Origin: Rhodamnia argentea
Taxonomy: Eukaryota > Streptophyta > Magnoliopsida > Myrtales > Myrtaceae
Length of the DNA stretch: 64,000 nt
Direction of reading: 5' to 3'
NCBI RefSeq assembly: GCF_020921035.1
Contig: NC_063155.1
Location: 17,193,311-17,257,310 of the forward strand
The first letter of the stretch is position 1. Every line of letters begins with the position of its first letter. The notes beneath the pieces are model-generated. The model was not told where the DNA came from. It was given only the letters and a program-made list of their open reading frames with translations, and made no database searches. Below are positions 1 to 11,585 of this stretch, one piece after another. Both the position numbers and the translations under genes were made by a program.

Positions 1-210
1 TGTACGGACCCAAACAGAAACACGAGTGCCAGCATGAAGCACCCACCTACCAAAGGACCTACAACATTCACAACGAGGAGGCAAGTATCAGTATATCCTG
101 TTCGCAATGTTCCAGCTGAACAGGAGCCTCGCCCGCTGCTATTGGAAAATGCATCCCGAAGCTCGAGGAATGGCGATCCGAATCTCCGAAACAATCTCGT
201 CGACTAAAGA
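1..210 (+). CDS. Possible C-terminal end of a gene running in from the left edge
   Basis: The first frame is open from base 1 to a TAA at 208-210, giving 69 residues with no initiator requirement. The residues are polar and basic, rich in R, N, P, S and T, and end in NNLVD. It would be convergent with the dormancy-associated gene to its right. An AATAAA hexamer at about 367-372 could serve as its polyadenylation signal. I do not recognise the family. An open frame of this length can arise by chance, so this is tentative; the opposite strand also has an uninterpretable 94-codon frame here. Confidence 0.25.
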
Positions 211-1037
211 TGCCATGGCCATGCATACACGCGTTCGAATCGGACGACTGGCAAAGCTTAAAGAAAGAATCCATAAATCTCAACCCATCACACCTCCTCA
301 ACTTCGCTAATTCATCGCGTCCTGTGCTCACACCGCGCCTTTTTTCGATCACGATAGTCGGTACCCAATAAACAAGATCACTAATTGGATCGATAATGCG
401 ACGCGGATGAAGCTAAGTGAGTGCTTAGATGGGCAGAATTAGTTCAAGTTAACATTCATAATATCACTATAGAAATCAGTTCGAATTGGCATGCTGATCT
501 TGAGATGTTTAGCATTAATGTTTCGAAGGAAAGAAGACGAAACCATGCATTATTGGGTGGGTGTGACGTCAACGAGGACAAAAACGTCACTCCACCAGCT
601 GTGGCCAACCCAAAAACGCAACCTCCAGGAAAAAACCCTTCCCATCCCAATCATTATCCTATCTACCTCCATTAAAAGCATCGAAGGAAAAGTCCAAGGA
701 AAAAGACAAAATTGACCCCTTCAACACCAGCAGTCTCCCGCTCCGGAGATTTCTAGAGACTTTCCGATCGTTCATCTCCACGATCACCGGAAAACCCAAA
801 TTCACACCGATGGGACCAGGCTGGACGATGCATCCGATCTAGGGCGAATACTCTCAGATGAGAGAAATCTGAATCCGACGTGACCACGCAATTGGGTCGG
901 AACTTACATGAATTGATCCACGTTTATACGTCGACACGACATGAATCGCCAGCCGAATCCAGGTCCAAACCGAAATGGAAAAAGGCTGGACTAAGCAAGA
1001 TTTGAGGCATAGAAAGAGAAGTAGGATTTGATTTTAC

Positions 1038-1607
1038 CTGAAAAAGGAGAACCAGGAGTAGCCGATCCGGCCGGAGAAACCGGAGGCGAACCGGACTGAT
1101 ATCCTGGCGGCTTCACTATCGTGATGCTCCGAGTCACCTTCTTCATCGCTTCCTGAGACGCGTCATCGCCATAGGATCTCTCGCTCGCAGCCTCCAACTC
1201 TGATTCGGAAGAACAAGAAGAAGAAATCATCACCAACTCGATCATCATCGCACGAAGTCTTCGCAAAAATCAACCGAATCATAGAATTCTCAACAAAGTT
1301 TTAGACCGCACGCGCTGCTCTATGCGTGCGCAAGAGATTATCCTTCAAGATGGTGAAATCAATTCAACAACTCCATTTCACGTTAAGTTCGAACTATCGG
1401 TGGTTCAAGCTAGGGTTACAAATTTCCTGTTCCTTCGAACGTTCTGCTACTCGAGCATAGAGTTGCGAGTTTTTTTGGTTACTCGTCGTTACCCTTGCCG
1501 GAGTTCGATCGGAAGCTGAAGGTGTTGTGCTTCCGGAGCTTCCCGAGGCCGCTGTCCGGCGTCGGCCCGGCGACGGTGTCGTCCCAGAGGTGGTCGAGCA
1601 GGCCCAT
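1038..1607 (-). CDS. Dormancy/auxin-associated (DRM/ARP) family protein, terminal exon not found
   Basis: Two exons are clear. Exon 1 (1607-1493) encodes MGLLDHLWDDTVAGP, then GLGKLRKHNTFSFRSNSGK, the hallmark N-terminus of dormancy/auxin-repressed proteins. Exon 2 (1199-1038) encodes ELEAASERSYGDDASQEA, then VTRSITIVKPPGYQSG and the proline-rich PPVSPAGSATPGSPFS block. Donor and acceptor phases match (phase 1 at both junctions). I chose the ATG at 1607 because the family starts MGLLDHLWDD; an in-frame ATG at 1700 would add 31 atypical residues. Family members usually have a third exon with an FRFRRRS-SDAYEK tail. I cannot find it between 1 and 1037. It may lie beyond the left edge after a long intron, be replaced, or be lost. 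The family marks dormant, sugar-starved or stressed tissue; its biochemical role is unknown. Confidence 0.85.
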
Positions 1608-1725
1608 GGCGGCCGGGTGGATGGGGGCGCGCACGTTAAGGCGAGGCGGTATCCGTACGGCCGAATCAGATCTGAGGCTTCGCTCACTTCGCTGATCCAC
1701 TCCTCTTCAGTACGAGATGAAGTGG

Positions 1726-1969
1726 ATATTTAAGGAGACAGTGGAGGCGTTAAATGGCTAACAGGTCGCGAGGTGGGGAATCGATCTGGACCGTCGGATC
1801 TGGGCTCCCCGGGGGACGGGGTCGGAAACTTGGAACAGTCCGTGGAGTCAGTGGCAAGTGTGTGATGGGATGGGCGTTGATGGTGACGCGTGGGGCCCGC
1901 GGTGACTTGGACTTTGGAACCGATGGCCGACACGTGGCTGTTGATTAGAGATTGCTGGAGGGGCACGTG
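1726..1969 (-). promoter_or_regulatory. Promoter of the dormancy-associated gene: TATA-like box and two G-boxes
   Basis: On the minus strand a TATA-like TTAAATAT lies at 1733-1726, about 120 bases before the ATG, which fits a short 5' leader. Two CACGTG cores follow upstream at 1931-1936 (as ACACGTGGC, an ABRE-like context) and 1964-1969. G-boxes are bound by bZIP and bHLH factors and would fit the known stress, light and sugar responsiveness of DRM genes. The sites are seen; their use is inferred. Confidence 0.55.
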
Positions 1970-2053
1970 CATGTCCCGTGATGGATCCTTTATTTGGCTT
2001 TCAAATAACCGGGACACTCCACCTTTTTAGGACATCTAACAAATATTCCTTCC

Positions 2054-2524
2054 GAGATAAGAGGAGCTTTGCGACGATTTTGCTCTCACCGTTAGATTTA
2101 TGCTCATTTAATTTTTTTATTCTGAATGGTGATATTATTGAAGATGCCGAATCTAGGAGCGCATCATCAAATGGTAAAGCCATAGTAATAGATAGAGTTA
2201 CCGGTGTATGCTCATTTAATATTTTTATTCTGAATGGTGATATTATTGGAAATGCCAAATATGAGCGCATCATCAAAAGGTAAAGCCGTAGTAATAGATA
2301 GAGTTACTGGTGTATGCTCGTTATTGAAGATTGATTAGGTAATCGCCAATCGATTTTGGTTTAAAAAAGTTAGAGATTTGTTCTTTGAATATGTGACCTT
2401 TATGCTTTTTCTAATGATTTATCTTGTTATATGAAGCTTGTTCTATTTTGAAACCGTTTTTTTTTTTTTGTCTCTTGCATTTTGGGAAATGAATGAAATG
2501 TGACTTTGACCTAAAAAAAAAAAG
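2054..2524 (+). mobile_element. Poly(A)-tailed retroposon, copy 1 (471 bp)
   Basis: The segment ends in an A-run preceded by CTTTGACCT and is flanked by a 15-bp direct repeat with one mismatch (ACAAATATTCCTTCC at 2039-2053, ACAAATATTTCTTCC at 2525-2539). That is the signature of target-primed reverse transcription. It shares a core (GATGCCGAATCTAGGAGC-like) and tail with the elements at 4440-5238 and 52465-52954. It contains an internal tandem duplication of about 107 bp (2101-2208 and 2209-2314). No reverse transcriptase is encoded. It could be a SINE or the 3' end of a LINE. Confidence 0.7.
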
Positions 2525-2539
2525 ACAAATATTTCTTCC

Positions 2540-3280
2540 ACTTCATCTTCTTTAATTGAATTTTTAAGGTACTTATTGCGATAAACTTCAATATTCAAAT
2601 GTTACTTATAATTGTACATGGTTATTATTGATGACTTGATAGGTATCCCTACAACACTCTTAACAAAATTTTAGACAGCTTTTCTACATTTACAAATGGC
2701 CAATGTCCTCTACCAATATGTTTCTTAACTATTCAAGCCTCCGAATTCGGCTCGATTTGAAATTGTTGACCCAGCTCCGACATTAGATACTTAGGCCGTG
2801 TTTATCAGTCTTTCTTTTCTCTCTCTCCCCAATTTATCAACGATAGGAAAAGCTCGAGCTTATGAATTTCACATAAAAATGCTCGACCTATCGAGTGTGA
2901 TTTTGTAAGTTTGGTTTAGTAAATAGCATGTCGGATTTGTTATTGGTTCTCGAATACGGTCCACTTATTCGAAAAGGGAGCTTCAAGTTTGACAAATCAC
3001 TCAGTAAACCAATTTTGTAAATCAGACTGGGTAAGTCTAGCATCGCAAAATTCTAATCCTCCTTTCTTTTGTTAACAAATTGACCCTCCAATTACTGTCT
3101 TCGAGGCTTCAGACTAGGTTACCCCAAGCTACGGAGAGCGAGGTAGAGCCCAAGCATGACTCGTTGTACTCAAAAGAGGTTTAGTTTGTGGGGGAGCCTT
3201 TGAAAATGCAAGTTGGATCCTATCTCTAATGTAGTTGAATTCAAATGCAATAATGCCTAAGATAGCTACGGAGAAACGTG
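2540..3280. other. AT-rich spacer without a gene
   Basis: There are no open frames of note, no tRNA-like boxes and no convincing repeats with ends. Around 2790-3060 a degraded inverted-repeat element is possible, but I could not define its limits. Confidence 0.5.
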
Positions 3281-3290
3281 TTGACGTTAA

Positions 3291-3520
3291 AGCTCCGTTT
3301 GTTTCGCGAAGAATGAGTTATTAAAAAAATATTTTCTTAAAAATGATCGTTTATATCTTTTGAAATAATTAGTCAGCTAAAATTATTTTTATCATCATTT
3401 AATTATTTTTGTGGATGAAGAAAATATTTTTTATTTTTTTTATTTTTGTAAGCGATATAAGCAATCATCTTTTAAAAAATATTTTTCAAATCGTTCATTT
3501 TCTGCGAAATAAGGGAAGCG
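3291..3520. mobile_element. Small inverted-repeat element (MITE-like)
   Basis: The left end reads CTCCGTTTGTTTCGCGAAGA and the right end is roughly its inverse (ATTTTCTGCGAAATAAG). Between them is AT-rich DNA with no coding capacity. A related copy lies at about 56284-56512 with the same TTTGTTTATTTCG-type end. No clean target duplication was found, so the limits are approximate. It is probably a non-autonomous hAT or Mutator derivative. Confidence 0.5.
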
Positions 3521-3659
3521 TGAGTGAAGCATAGGATTATAAGAAGTCCAAAGTCGTTTTGTCATATTTTTATCCACCCAAAGAAATTATGTCATTGAAT
3601 TGATTTGGGAAGATAAAATGAATCTAGACGCGATTTTTCGTGTCTTAATTGTGAATATA

Positions 3660-3870
3660 AGAAAAATTGGCTCATCGGTTTCAAATCTATTGTACCGATG
3701 TTAATTTAATTATACAACTTACAATTTTGCCAATTTAGTTATAAACTTTTATTCGAAATGGCGGTCAACCTATTTGGTATCTTGCCGGCGTCGGTGAATT
3801 TCGGCGAAAATTAGCCGGAAGGATTACGTTGAAATTTCGCGCAAATAATTTTGGACTAGATTAATAAAAT
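3660..3870. repeat. Fragment of the 'CAATTTAGTTATAAAC' inverted-repeat family
   Basis: Phrases such as 'gccaatttagttataaac' and 'ggcggtcaacc' match the arms and interior of the elements at about 6575-6934 and 37690-38125. It looks like one arm of a truncated, diverged copy. The rest of 3870-4427 shows nothing I can name. Confidence 0.4.
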
Positions 3871-4439
3871 TAAAAAATTTATGATTAAATTAACATCACG
3901 CATCAATAAGATTATGACTGATTGAACGATTTTCCATACATATACCGAGTTAGCCAAGAGGCAATTGGGGGAAACTAGAGCGATATATGCACGCAGTCCA
4001 TAATGCATTGTTTGATTATTTCTTTTGGTGCAGACTGGAGTGGTGCATAGTTTTGTGCACGTCTTTTCAAGATAATACGATTGGAACTCGTTAGATAATA
4101 TTTTTTTCGGATGGACAAGTTTAATTTTTTTGCGACTTATCAAGTATTGTATATTATCTTCTGTATATCATCTCTTCACATCATTTTGGGGTCCATACAA
4201 AGGACAGCCATCCGTCGTCGAGTCAAACGCGGGCTGCGGTGTCTCCGGGTCCATCTCTTTCGAGATGTCTTCACACAATTATTGAAATGCCACATGAACT
4301 TGTTTAGTCAGCTTTGGAAAAATGTTCTTGGAAAAGATATAAATACCTTTGAATTAAAGGAGATTTTCAAAATACAAACAGTGTTTGATAAAGTATATTT
4401 TGAATACATATTAAAATGCAACTTTTTAAAGTACCTTCG

Positions 4440-5238
4440 TGATTTCCGTTCCCGGAGGAGAGGAGAGGTCTCCTTTCTCTCCCTCCCCTTATTTCTTTCA
4501 CACTCCCTCCTTGTCTCTCTACCTCCTCTTTTTCAAGACTCTTTCAAGATTCTTTGTTGATTTCGTGGCAACGTTGTCGACTTCTTCCGCCGCCCAAGTG
4601 GAAAATTTTGTCTCTGTGAGTTTTGAAGATCGAAGCGCGAGTGTCTTCAAAGAATTTGTTTTCTTCAGATTTGCTCGCTCTCTTTGACTTTAGGTGCTTA
4701 CTCTCGAAAGTCGAGCGTTCTGCAAATATTCAAAGCTTCTCTCTCGCGGTGTTCAACAGTAGACTTATCTAAAATTTTATAATCAACTAGTATCCGCTTT
4801 GCAGCTCTTCTCTCTCAATTTAGAGTTAGTTCCAGATCTGGGTGCTTTTCTATCTAGATCAAGATATAGATTTGGGGTTTACAAGGCGTTGTTTGTACTA
4901 TTTCAACCTTTGGGTGTTGTTTTTATTTTTACACGATGATGGTGCTGGGGACGCCGAACTTAGGCGCGCACCGCTTGACATAGCCGTAGTTATTAGAGAG
5001 AAGATTCTCGGTGTGTGCCTATCACGGATGATGATGCAAGTTTCGATGATCGATCACCGGTGGTATTATGATGCTATGACAAATTCGTTCTTGTGGAATG
5101 AGCGAGTCACGGGCTTTACTAAGTTCATTAATTATCAGATTTGCAATACATTGTAACTCTTTGGGATTGTTTTTATCTTGAAGTCATGTATTTCTCATTT
5201 ATGTGAAATAAAAAAATTTCTTTTGACCAAAAAAGAAA
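4440..5238 (+). mobile_element. Poly(A)-tailed retroposon, copy 2 (799 bp)
   Basis: It is flanked by a 12-bp direct repeat with one mismatch (AAAGTACCTTCG at 4428-4439, AAAGTATCTTCG at 5239-5250) and ends in CTTTTGACC plus an A-rich tail. The core at about 4930-5040 (GATGATGGTGCTGGGGACG and what follows) matches the other two copies. A 104-codon open frame crosses the core but has no recognisable domain and is not kept in the sister copies. This is the longest copy; the others look 5'-truncated relative to it, as expected for LINE-type insertion. Confidence 0.7.
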
Positions 5239-5414
5239 AAAGTATCTTCGGAGCTATTTTGGGTTAAAGGCCTTTAGAAGCCTTTAGAAATGCAATTACA
5301 TTTATCCAAAGTTGAGCAAAATACGAACCAAATGATATTTACATTTGAACAAGGAACTTTAGAGCCTCAAAAACCCTTTCAAATGCTGAATCAAATAAGC
5401 CTGAAGTTAAAAAA

Positions 5415-6110
5415 ACTTCGAAGAAAAACATTTGGAGTGCCATAACTTGTGTACGACACTCATTTGAGCATTATAACTTTTTTTTTCGCTTACTTAAGTG
5501 TCAGAAATTTTAAAAATCGATTACTTGAGTACCATCGACGATTTGTCTAGCCAGAATTCCCATGTTGACGTCGAAAAATATGATGTGGCACCGTCAAAAC
5601 GCTTTTTTTGAATTTTTTTTTTACTGTTGTTTGAAATTTTAAATTTTTATGTTTCTTTTGCATTTTTGCTTGGCGAGGACCAACGACCCTCGACGGCAGG
5701 TGACAAGGCATCGGCGGCCTTCGACAAGTGCCGTTGTGGCCTCGCCGGTCGCGAGGGCAAGGGCCTTTGTTGTCCCACCGGCCGGGCGTGAGGTGGCCCT
5801 CACCGGGATCTAGTGAGGGCCGTCGAGGCCCCTCCGGCAAGTGTTTTCGACGACCCTCGTCGGCTAAGGGGAAAAACAAAGAAATACTGAAAAAAACTAA
5901 AAAATTCAAAATAAATAGAAAAAATTCACATGTAACTGAAAAATAAATAAATAATAATAAAAACTTCACATAGGATGATTTGCGAAAAGTGGCACTCAAG
6001 TGATCAAATTTACTCCGATGTGACACTCAAATGAGAAAAAAAAAATTATGGCCCTCAATTGAGTACCATATACAAGTTATAGCACTCTAGTTGTCCTTTT
6101 CCTTGAAAAA
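5415..6110. mobile_element. Terminal-inverted-repeat element with GC-rich core, family A
   Basis: The left arm (GGAGTGCCATAACTTGTGTA, continuing about 100 bp) is the inverse of the right arm (which ends ACAAGTTATAGCACTCT). The AT-rich arms surround a GC-rich core at about 5670-5870 with repeated GGCGAGG and CGACGACCCTCG words. No transposase is visible. Open frames inside the core are compositional. A second copy, split by a solo LTR, lies at about 12530-15890. The superfamily is uncertain; long inverted repeats suggest a Mutator-like MITE. Confidence 0.65.
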
Positions 6111-6560
6111 TTCACTCAACCGAGGAAAAACAAAAATTAATAATTTAGGTTCACTATCCTATTAACATAATAAATGATTTTGGGTCCACCACTTCTGCTG
6201 GAATGCGTGGCCCCAATATCATCCACTCCGAATACGATAAACTATACTTTCGTTGCCCAATTCAACCAAGGCAAAAACAGTTAAATTTAGTACTTTAAGT
6301 CTCAAAATGGAACTTATTGCTAAAAAATACTTCTCTTGCTTTCTCCTCCTGTGGATAAGATTCATCAGATATATATCACTTTGTCGGTTCTTTTGTTATA
6401 TGGTTTATTAGTTTCTTGATACTTAAATGTGTGAAATCGTAGGCATTTCAGTACAATAAAAGAAGAGTGGAGAGAAGGGTTCGATCGAGGTACCTTTCAT
6501 TTCTGCGCAAATTTGATAAGGGAACATGTTCATAAGTAAATAGATAAGCGATCATGAAAT
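6111..6560. other. Spacer without a gene
   Basis: This is AT-rich sequence with no long open frame, no RNA gene signature and no repeat with recognisable ends. Confidence 0.5.
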
Positions 6561-6574
6561 TTAACATCGGAGAA

Positions 6575-6934
6575 TCACCATAAAAGTCATAAATCGATTG
6601 TAATTGTGCCAATTGAGTATTAAATCTTTTTTTTTTTTTTTTGCCAATTGAGTCATAACATTTTGCATCCGTGCTAATTCAGTTCATCTCGCCCACATTA
6701 GTTGACCGGTATCGACGTGATAATTTTTAATAATATTATAATATTTTTTGAATTTATTTTTTTTTTTATGTTTTTTCTTTCCTTTTCTTTCCTTCCCTTC
6801 TTCCTTTGCGGTCGCCAAATCTAGCGAGAGCCGACCTCGCTAGCCTCGACCATGCCCTCCCTAGAATCTGGCGACGGTCAACCTCACCAGCCTTGAGCAA
6901 GGCTCGCCTTCGCTAGATCATGCCTTCTTCAAGC
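6575..6934. repeat. Left half of an inverted-repeat element, family B
   Basis: It starts with an arm of the type 'gtcataaatcgattgtaatt', has T-runs and a 'tcagttcatctcgcccac' block, then a GC-rich core (GGCGACGGTCAACCTCACC-like) cut off at the solo LTR starting at 6940. The arm matches the complete element at about 37690-38125. I could not find the missing right half directly after the LTR, so the element may have been truncated before the LTR arrived. Confidence 0.5.
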
Positions 6935-6939
6935 ATAAA

Positions 6940-8122
6940 TGTCACGCCCCGTGTCCTTTCGGCGCGCCAACATCCCTCTAACTTCGCTTATTTCTCCCAG
7001 GATCAGCACTGCGATAAACTTAACGTAATGCGATATGCACTCGCGGAAGCGATACAACACCCAAACAATAAAACTCAACAGAATGACTTAAGAAACCATA
7101 GATTCAATAATATAAAGGCACAATATCCATACAACATAATAACATAACAATACATCAAAGGGTTCGGGAGAGGGGTCGGTTACATCAAAAGGAGACGACC
7201 CAACTAGAAGCTACACCTAGCCTATAGGTGCCCAAAAGACCCACAATCACCTAAACCTAAAGGTCGGGTTCACTACCATCTGACGGATCATCCGCCTCGG
7301 GCTCTAACTCGGAATCTAGTGGCTCGTTGAACTCGTCCATCAATGCTTGCTCGGACTCGGTGGGTTCCTCCGACTCTGCATCACCATCTACAACCTCCAC
7401 TGCTTGAGCTTCCTCTATCGGCTCCGGGTCGGACTCCATTGGCTCTTCGGCGTCCTCCTCCTCCATCGATTCGGTGTCCGGGTCCTCGACTTCTCCATTC
7501 CAGGGTAAACACTCGACAGGGTCCAACTCCATGAGGTCTTCTTGCTCGTCCTCATCGTAGGGCACGCCATAAATTTGAAGGGGTCCGCCCATTCCTTCTT
7601 CGGCTCCCTTAGTCCAGGCCAAAAAGATAAACTCCTCCCAAGCTCCACCTCCTACGTCTATCCACACGGTGCTAAGGTTCCTATAGTACACCCTACCATC
7701 ACCTATTACATATTTCGTCACTATGCGATCGATCGGTCTCGGTATCCCAAAAAGCGGCGGCGGCATCTTCGTGGTCGGTGGTCCGAAAAGTGGGTCCCAC
7801 AAAGGGGTGAGATAAAAATCCCAGTAAGGTGGATCTAAGCCGACCCTAGGGTATGGTACCTCCGAGCAAATAGACTACACGGACAACCAAGACTCACAGA
7901 CAGCCCAAATAAACATCAAATCGATCCAGCAGTCAAACGACTATACTATGGCACTTTAGACTTCCGGCATTACCACAATTCAATCACACGTGGCATCGAT
8001 ATCAAACAGTCCATTCTCAAGCCCGCGTCTCAACGCCTCAGGCTTATAACACATCCTCTCAATCATCTAGCCCGTGTAACTACGCATCGGGCTCAAAATA
8101 TATTCTCGGTATGTGTGTGTGC

Positions 8123-8174
<52 letters not shown>

Positions 8175-10438
8175 GTGTGCACACCGAGGTCTCAGACACT
8201 TAGGAATACGCCCCATTAAAACTCGGTTTCGGACAATCAGACGAATACGGCATCACTATGGCCTCAGACAACTTGATTGAATACGACCTTCATATCTTCT
8301 CGGTCTTAGACAATCAGACGAATACGACATCACTATGGCCTCGGACGACTTGATTAAATACGACCATATATATCATAGTATAATATAATCGGCTATAAAC
8401 CCCGCGTTTAACGCATCGTGGTACCAGTACTCATAATTCACAACCAGAGACTTTCATTAATAAACTTCATGATCGAGTATAACAAATAAAGCCTAATAAC
8501 ACAACGGTTTAATCGCGCTACCTAACACATGGTTCGCGCATCACAAATTAACCGATTCTCACCTTGACACGTTTCAAGGTTCACATATCAATTTAAAACA
8601 TTATGATACTCTCTTGATACACCAATTTCATTCAGCCCCATTTAAGTCACATAACGCCTCATTTTGTTCCAATCAAGTTCCCACCGATCCGGCACATATT
8701 CCAACATATAACATCATATTTCACTCACATGGCCGAACATATCATGGTCCCAACTCAGAAATTTTCCCTAATTTTCACAACAATTCCGACAATAACAAAC
8801 AAGATTACAACGTGCAACAACTCACATCCAATTCACACTTAAGGCCGAATCTAGCATACTCATCCCATAACCCTCATCTTAGACCATCATTTAACACCCA
8901 AATCAACCAAGAACATGCTCATTTATCAACCCAATTTTCGGATCAATAGCAGGTCAGAATTTCCAGAACCGGTCTCCCTATTCTCACGCCCAAACAGCCC
9001 ATAAATCCTCCTAATCCACAAGCTACCAAGCCCCTTAGTATCTCATAGTCCTAAGGAAGGATTAGAGCCACTTACAAGTCCTTTTTGGCGAAGAAAACTC
9101 GGTGTATGAGCGGCGACTTCCCGTGACCAGATTTGAACCCAAGCTGTCCCCTTTGGTTCAAACAAGAGAGCGGCACTTTTAGTCCATGAAATCCTCCCAA
9201 AATCCACCCATGAACCTCATTTAAACTACCCTAGAAGCCTACGGTAAGATTCTAACTTCTTACCTTCAAATGGTGAGCAAAACCCCAAGAACAACCCCTC
9301 CCTCTAACTTGCTGCACCGGCGTCCAAAGAGGGAGAGAGAAGCGGTTCGGCGGCGGTGGCGGCGGCTCACGGTGGTTCACGATCAAGAGGGAGAAGAAGT
9401 GGTGGTGGTGACAACGCCGGCTCCTCCTTGGCGTCATCGGAAGAGAGGGGTGAGAGGGAGAGAGATGAGAGAACTTGAGAGAGTTTGGGAATGGAGTGAA
9501 AATGAAAATGAGGGAGTGAAAGGGGGTTTGCATCAGCCCACAAGAGAAGAGAGAGAGAGTGATTTGAGTGATTGAGAAGGTTGACTAGATAGTGGGGTGG
9601 TTGAAGGACATGAATAGTAAGGAATAGTAGCATTAGGTAAAGGGATTTTTGGGGTTTTAATGAGCCTCGGGACTTGGGCCTTTCAAGAGCACTTTTTCCT
9701 CTTCATTCTTTGATATAATTGGCTGAAATGATGGGATGGTGAAGTGGCCAAAATTTTCCTTCGCGGTTTCTCAAGATGCTGAACGAAATTCGGGACCAGG
9801 GTGCACTTCTCGCTTCGCGATTTGATCTCCACTTTTTCTGACTCATACTGCGATATAAAATCCTTATTAACTCTGGTGAGGCGACGTCCAATTTATTTGC
9901 ACTGGAATTCTCAAATACCCGGCCGCCGATTTCGAAGTTCGGTTCGCGCTAAAAATTAGCCGATCGCGGTTTCAGTGCATCTCGGATCGACGGGCGGCTC
10001 TCAAGAGCTACGTGTATCGACCCGTGATTTTTATCACGTTTAAGAATTATTCGGACCACGGCGATCCTGGTTGTCATGTAATCGCGAGGGAAACCGTCAG
10101 ATCTGGCAGGACGCGATCGTCAGGAATCGGTTCGGGGTTATTCGCAAATCATGCTATGGTCTAGCGGAATCACCCACGGTCCATTTGCACGACGCTAGCG
10201 GATCGTTCAGATACCAATCCTAGATCGACCTACATGGTCTAGAACGTACCCTCGGCGATCCTCATGGTTAGGATACTGGTCCGCGGCCGAGTTTTTTAGT
10301 CCCCGTACTATCCTATTTAGCCATTTCCCTTCGGTCGATCGTATCTAGAGTGATCAATTCAGAGTGAGATTACTGAAATGCATCACTACTCATTTTATTC
10401 ATAAACTTCAAAATGGGGTCAGAATTCAAAATATCACA
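6940..10438 (-). mobile_element. Large solo LTR, Gypsy (Del/Tekay-like), 3.5 kb
   Basis: The segment begins TGTCACGCCCCG and ends ATATCACA, with a perfect 5-bp target duplication ATAAA at 6935-6939 and 10439-10443. Read on the minus strand it starts TGTGATATTTTG and ends CGGGGCGTGACA, which I recall as typical ends of Del/Tekay chromovirus LTRs. No gag, pol, primer-binding site or second LTR lies within it, so it is a solo LTR left by LTR-LTR recombination. It includes an acidic open frame (7802-7257) and a TA microsatellite. The intact target duplication suggests a fairly recent origin, but age cannot be measured from one LTR. Confidence 0.65.
8128..8173. repeat. (TA)23 microsatellite
   Basis: About 46 bases of uninterrupted TA lie inside the solo LTR, preceded by a short TG/CG stretch. 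Confidence 0.95.
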
Positions 10439-10590
10439 ATAAACCTCTTGATCTCCAAAACTACGGCGAGATTCCATAGCACCCCACAAGCAGAGCAAAC
10501 CGACTCTGCTTTTTTGAGCTCAATGTTAGATGAACATATTCCCAGCAAAGTTGTAACACCACCATGAGTGGAGACCCTTCACGCATGCTT

Positions 10591-10847
10591 GGGTGCACAT
10601 AACAACACTTTTGGTGTAAAATTTCTGCTCCGGAAGTGCTTATTGAGCAAAAATCCATTTGGTAATGTAATGCAACTTCACTTTTCAACTTCTAGAGCAT
10701 TTTTTTGCTTCAGGAGTAGTTTTAGCGTCACTTAAAGAAGTTTTCTCCAAAAGTAAAAAAATCAGCTTCTACTCAAAAATAGAAATGGAAAAATCAACTT
10801 CTAGCTAAAAGTTAATATTTAGAGTAAAAGTGTTGCCATGCGCATCC
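10591..10847. mobile_element. Tourist/Harbinger-like MITE, diverged (about 257 bp)
   Basis: The ends GGGTGCACATAACAACACTTT and its approximate inverse (AAAAGTGTTGCCATGCGCATCC) match the better-kept element at 48565-48998. The flanking triplets are CTT and TAA, so the usual 3-bp target duplication is no longer exact. There is no coding capacity. Confidence 0.55.
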
Positions 10848-11289
10848 TAAATTAGCAATCAATTTCATCAAACACCTAACTGACAGTTCTTTGCTCACTT
10901 CACCATCGCCAGCCGCAGCCCTCACCTAGTGTATGAGAGGGTTGGCCGACCGCCCTAGCCAAAAATTTGTAGAAAAAAAGTGAAAGAAAGAAAAAAGGTC
11001 ATGACATCTCCAACTCGACCTGACGTATTTGGCGCTTTATTTACTAGTAGAAGACCACATAAAAAGTTTTCTATTTTGTGTATGAGTTAGAAATGAGCTG
11101 GTTCTCAATCCAAGCAAAACTCGTTAATTTATTAGGCAGGATATTTATGAGCTGCATAATCAAATATGAATTCTAGACCTATTTTGCTACTTTTGTTTGT
11201 AGTTTTTGATAATAGACAACGATAATTGGTAAGTTGGTGAAAAGCCGGGATGGCTTTTGTTATTGTCCGCAAATTTTTTCACTTGAGAG

Positions 11290-11585
11290 GGGAAAGCTTC
11301 CCCTACTATTACATACGTGGCACCACCATGGGTAGTAGGGATTTCTAATTTCGGGATCGGCAAGCCACAAGTTCGAATCACGTCAACTGTATACAAATCG
11401 CTCTGTGTTAACGCTACATGCACGGGTCAAAAACCCAAACTCAACCCCAGTACTAGAGCTTATAGGGTGTCTCATGGGATTTCGAAAAAAGGCAAATTAT
11501 TAGACGGATTCGGTCAACTTTGGAAGTTCCATTTAGGATTTAGTTAAGCCACGAAGGGCTTCATTCTACCAAAAAAACAAAAGGC
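11290..11585 (+). mobile_element. Possible tRNA-derived SINE-like retroposon
   Basis: An 11-bp match to a Pol III B box (AGTTCGAATCA) at about 11371-11381 follows a possible weak A-box region, and the segment ends in CTACC plus an A-rich tail near 11570-11582. A related phrase (TGCACG...AACC...CTCAACCC) occurs at about 20750-20790 in an intron. No target duplication was identified, so this is only suggestive. The flanks 10848-11289 and 11590-11900 hold nothing else I can name. Confidence 0.3.

Noticed and set aside
5547-6026. 159-codon frame over the GC-rich centre of the first family A element
   Set aside because: It spans inverted arms and a GC-rich repeat core; no motif and not kept in the sister copy.
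7257-7802. 181-codon acidic open frame on the minus strand as a host gene
   Set aside because: It lies wholly inside the solo LTR, is low-complexity (E, D, P rich) and has no domain, so it is treated as part of the element.
9270-9575. 101-codon Arg/Glu-rich frame on the plus strand
   Set aside because: It is purine-rich composition inside the solo LTR, and overlapping frames on the other strand are equally open.
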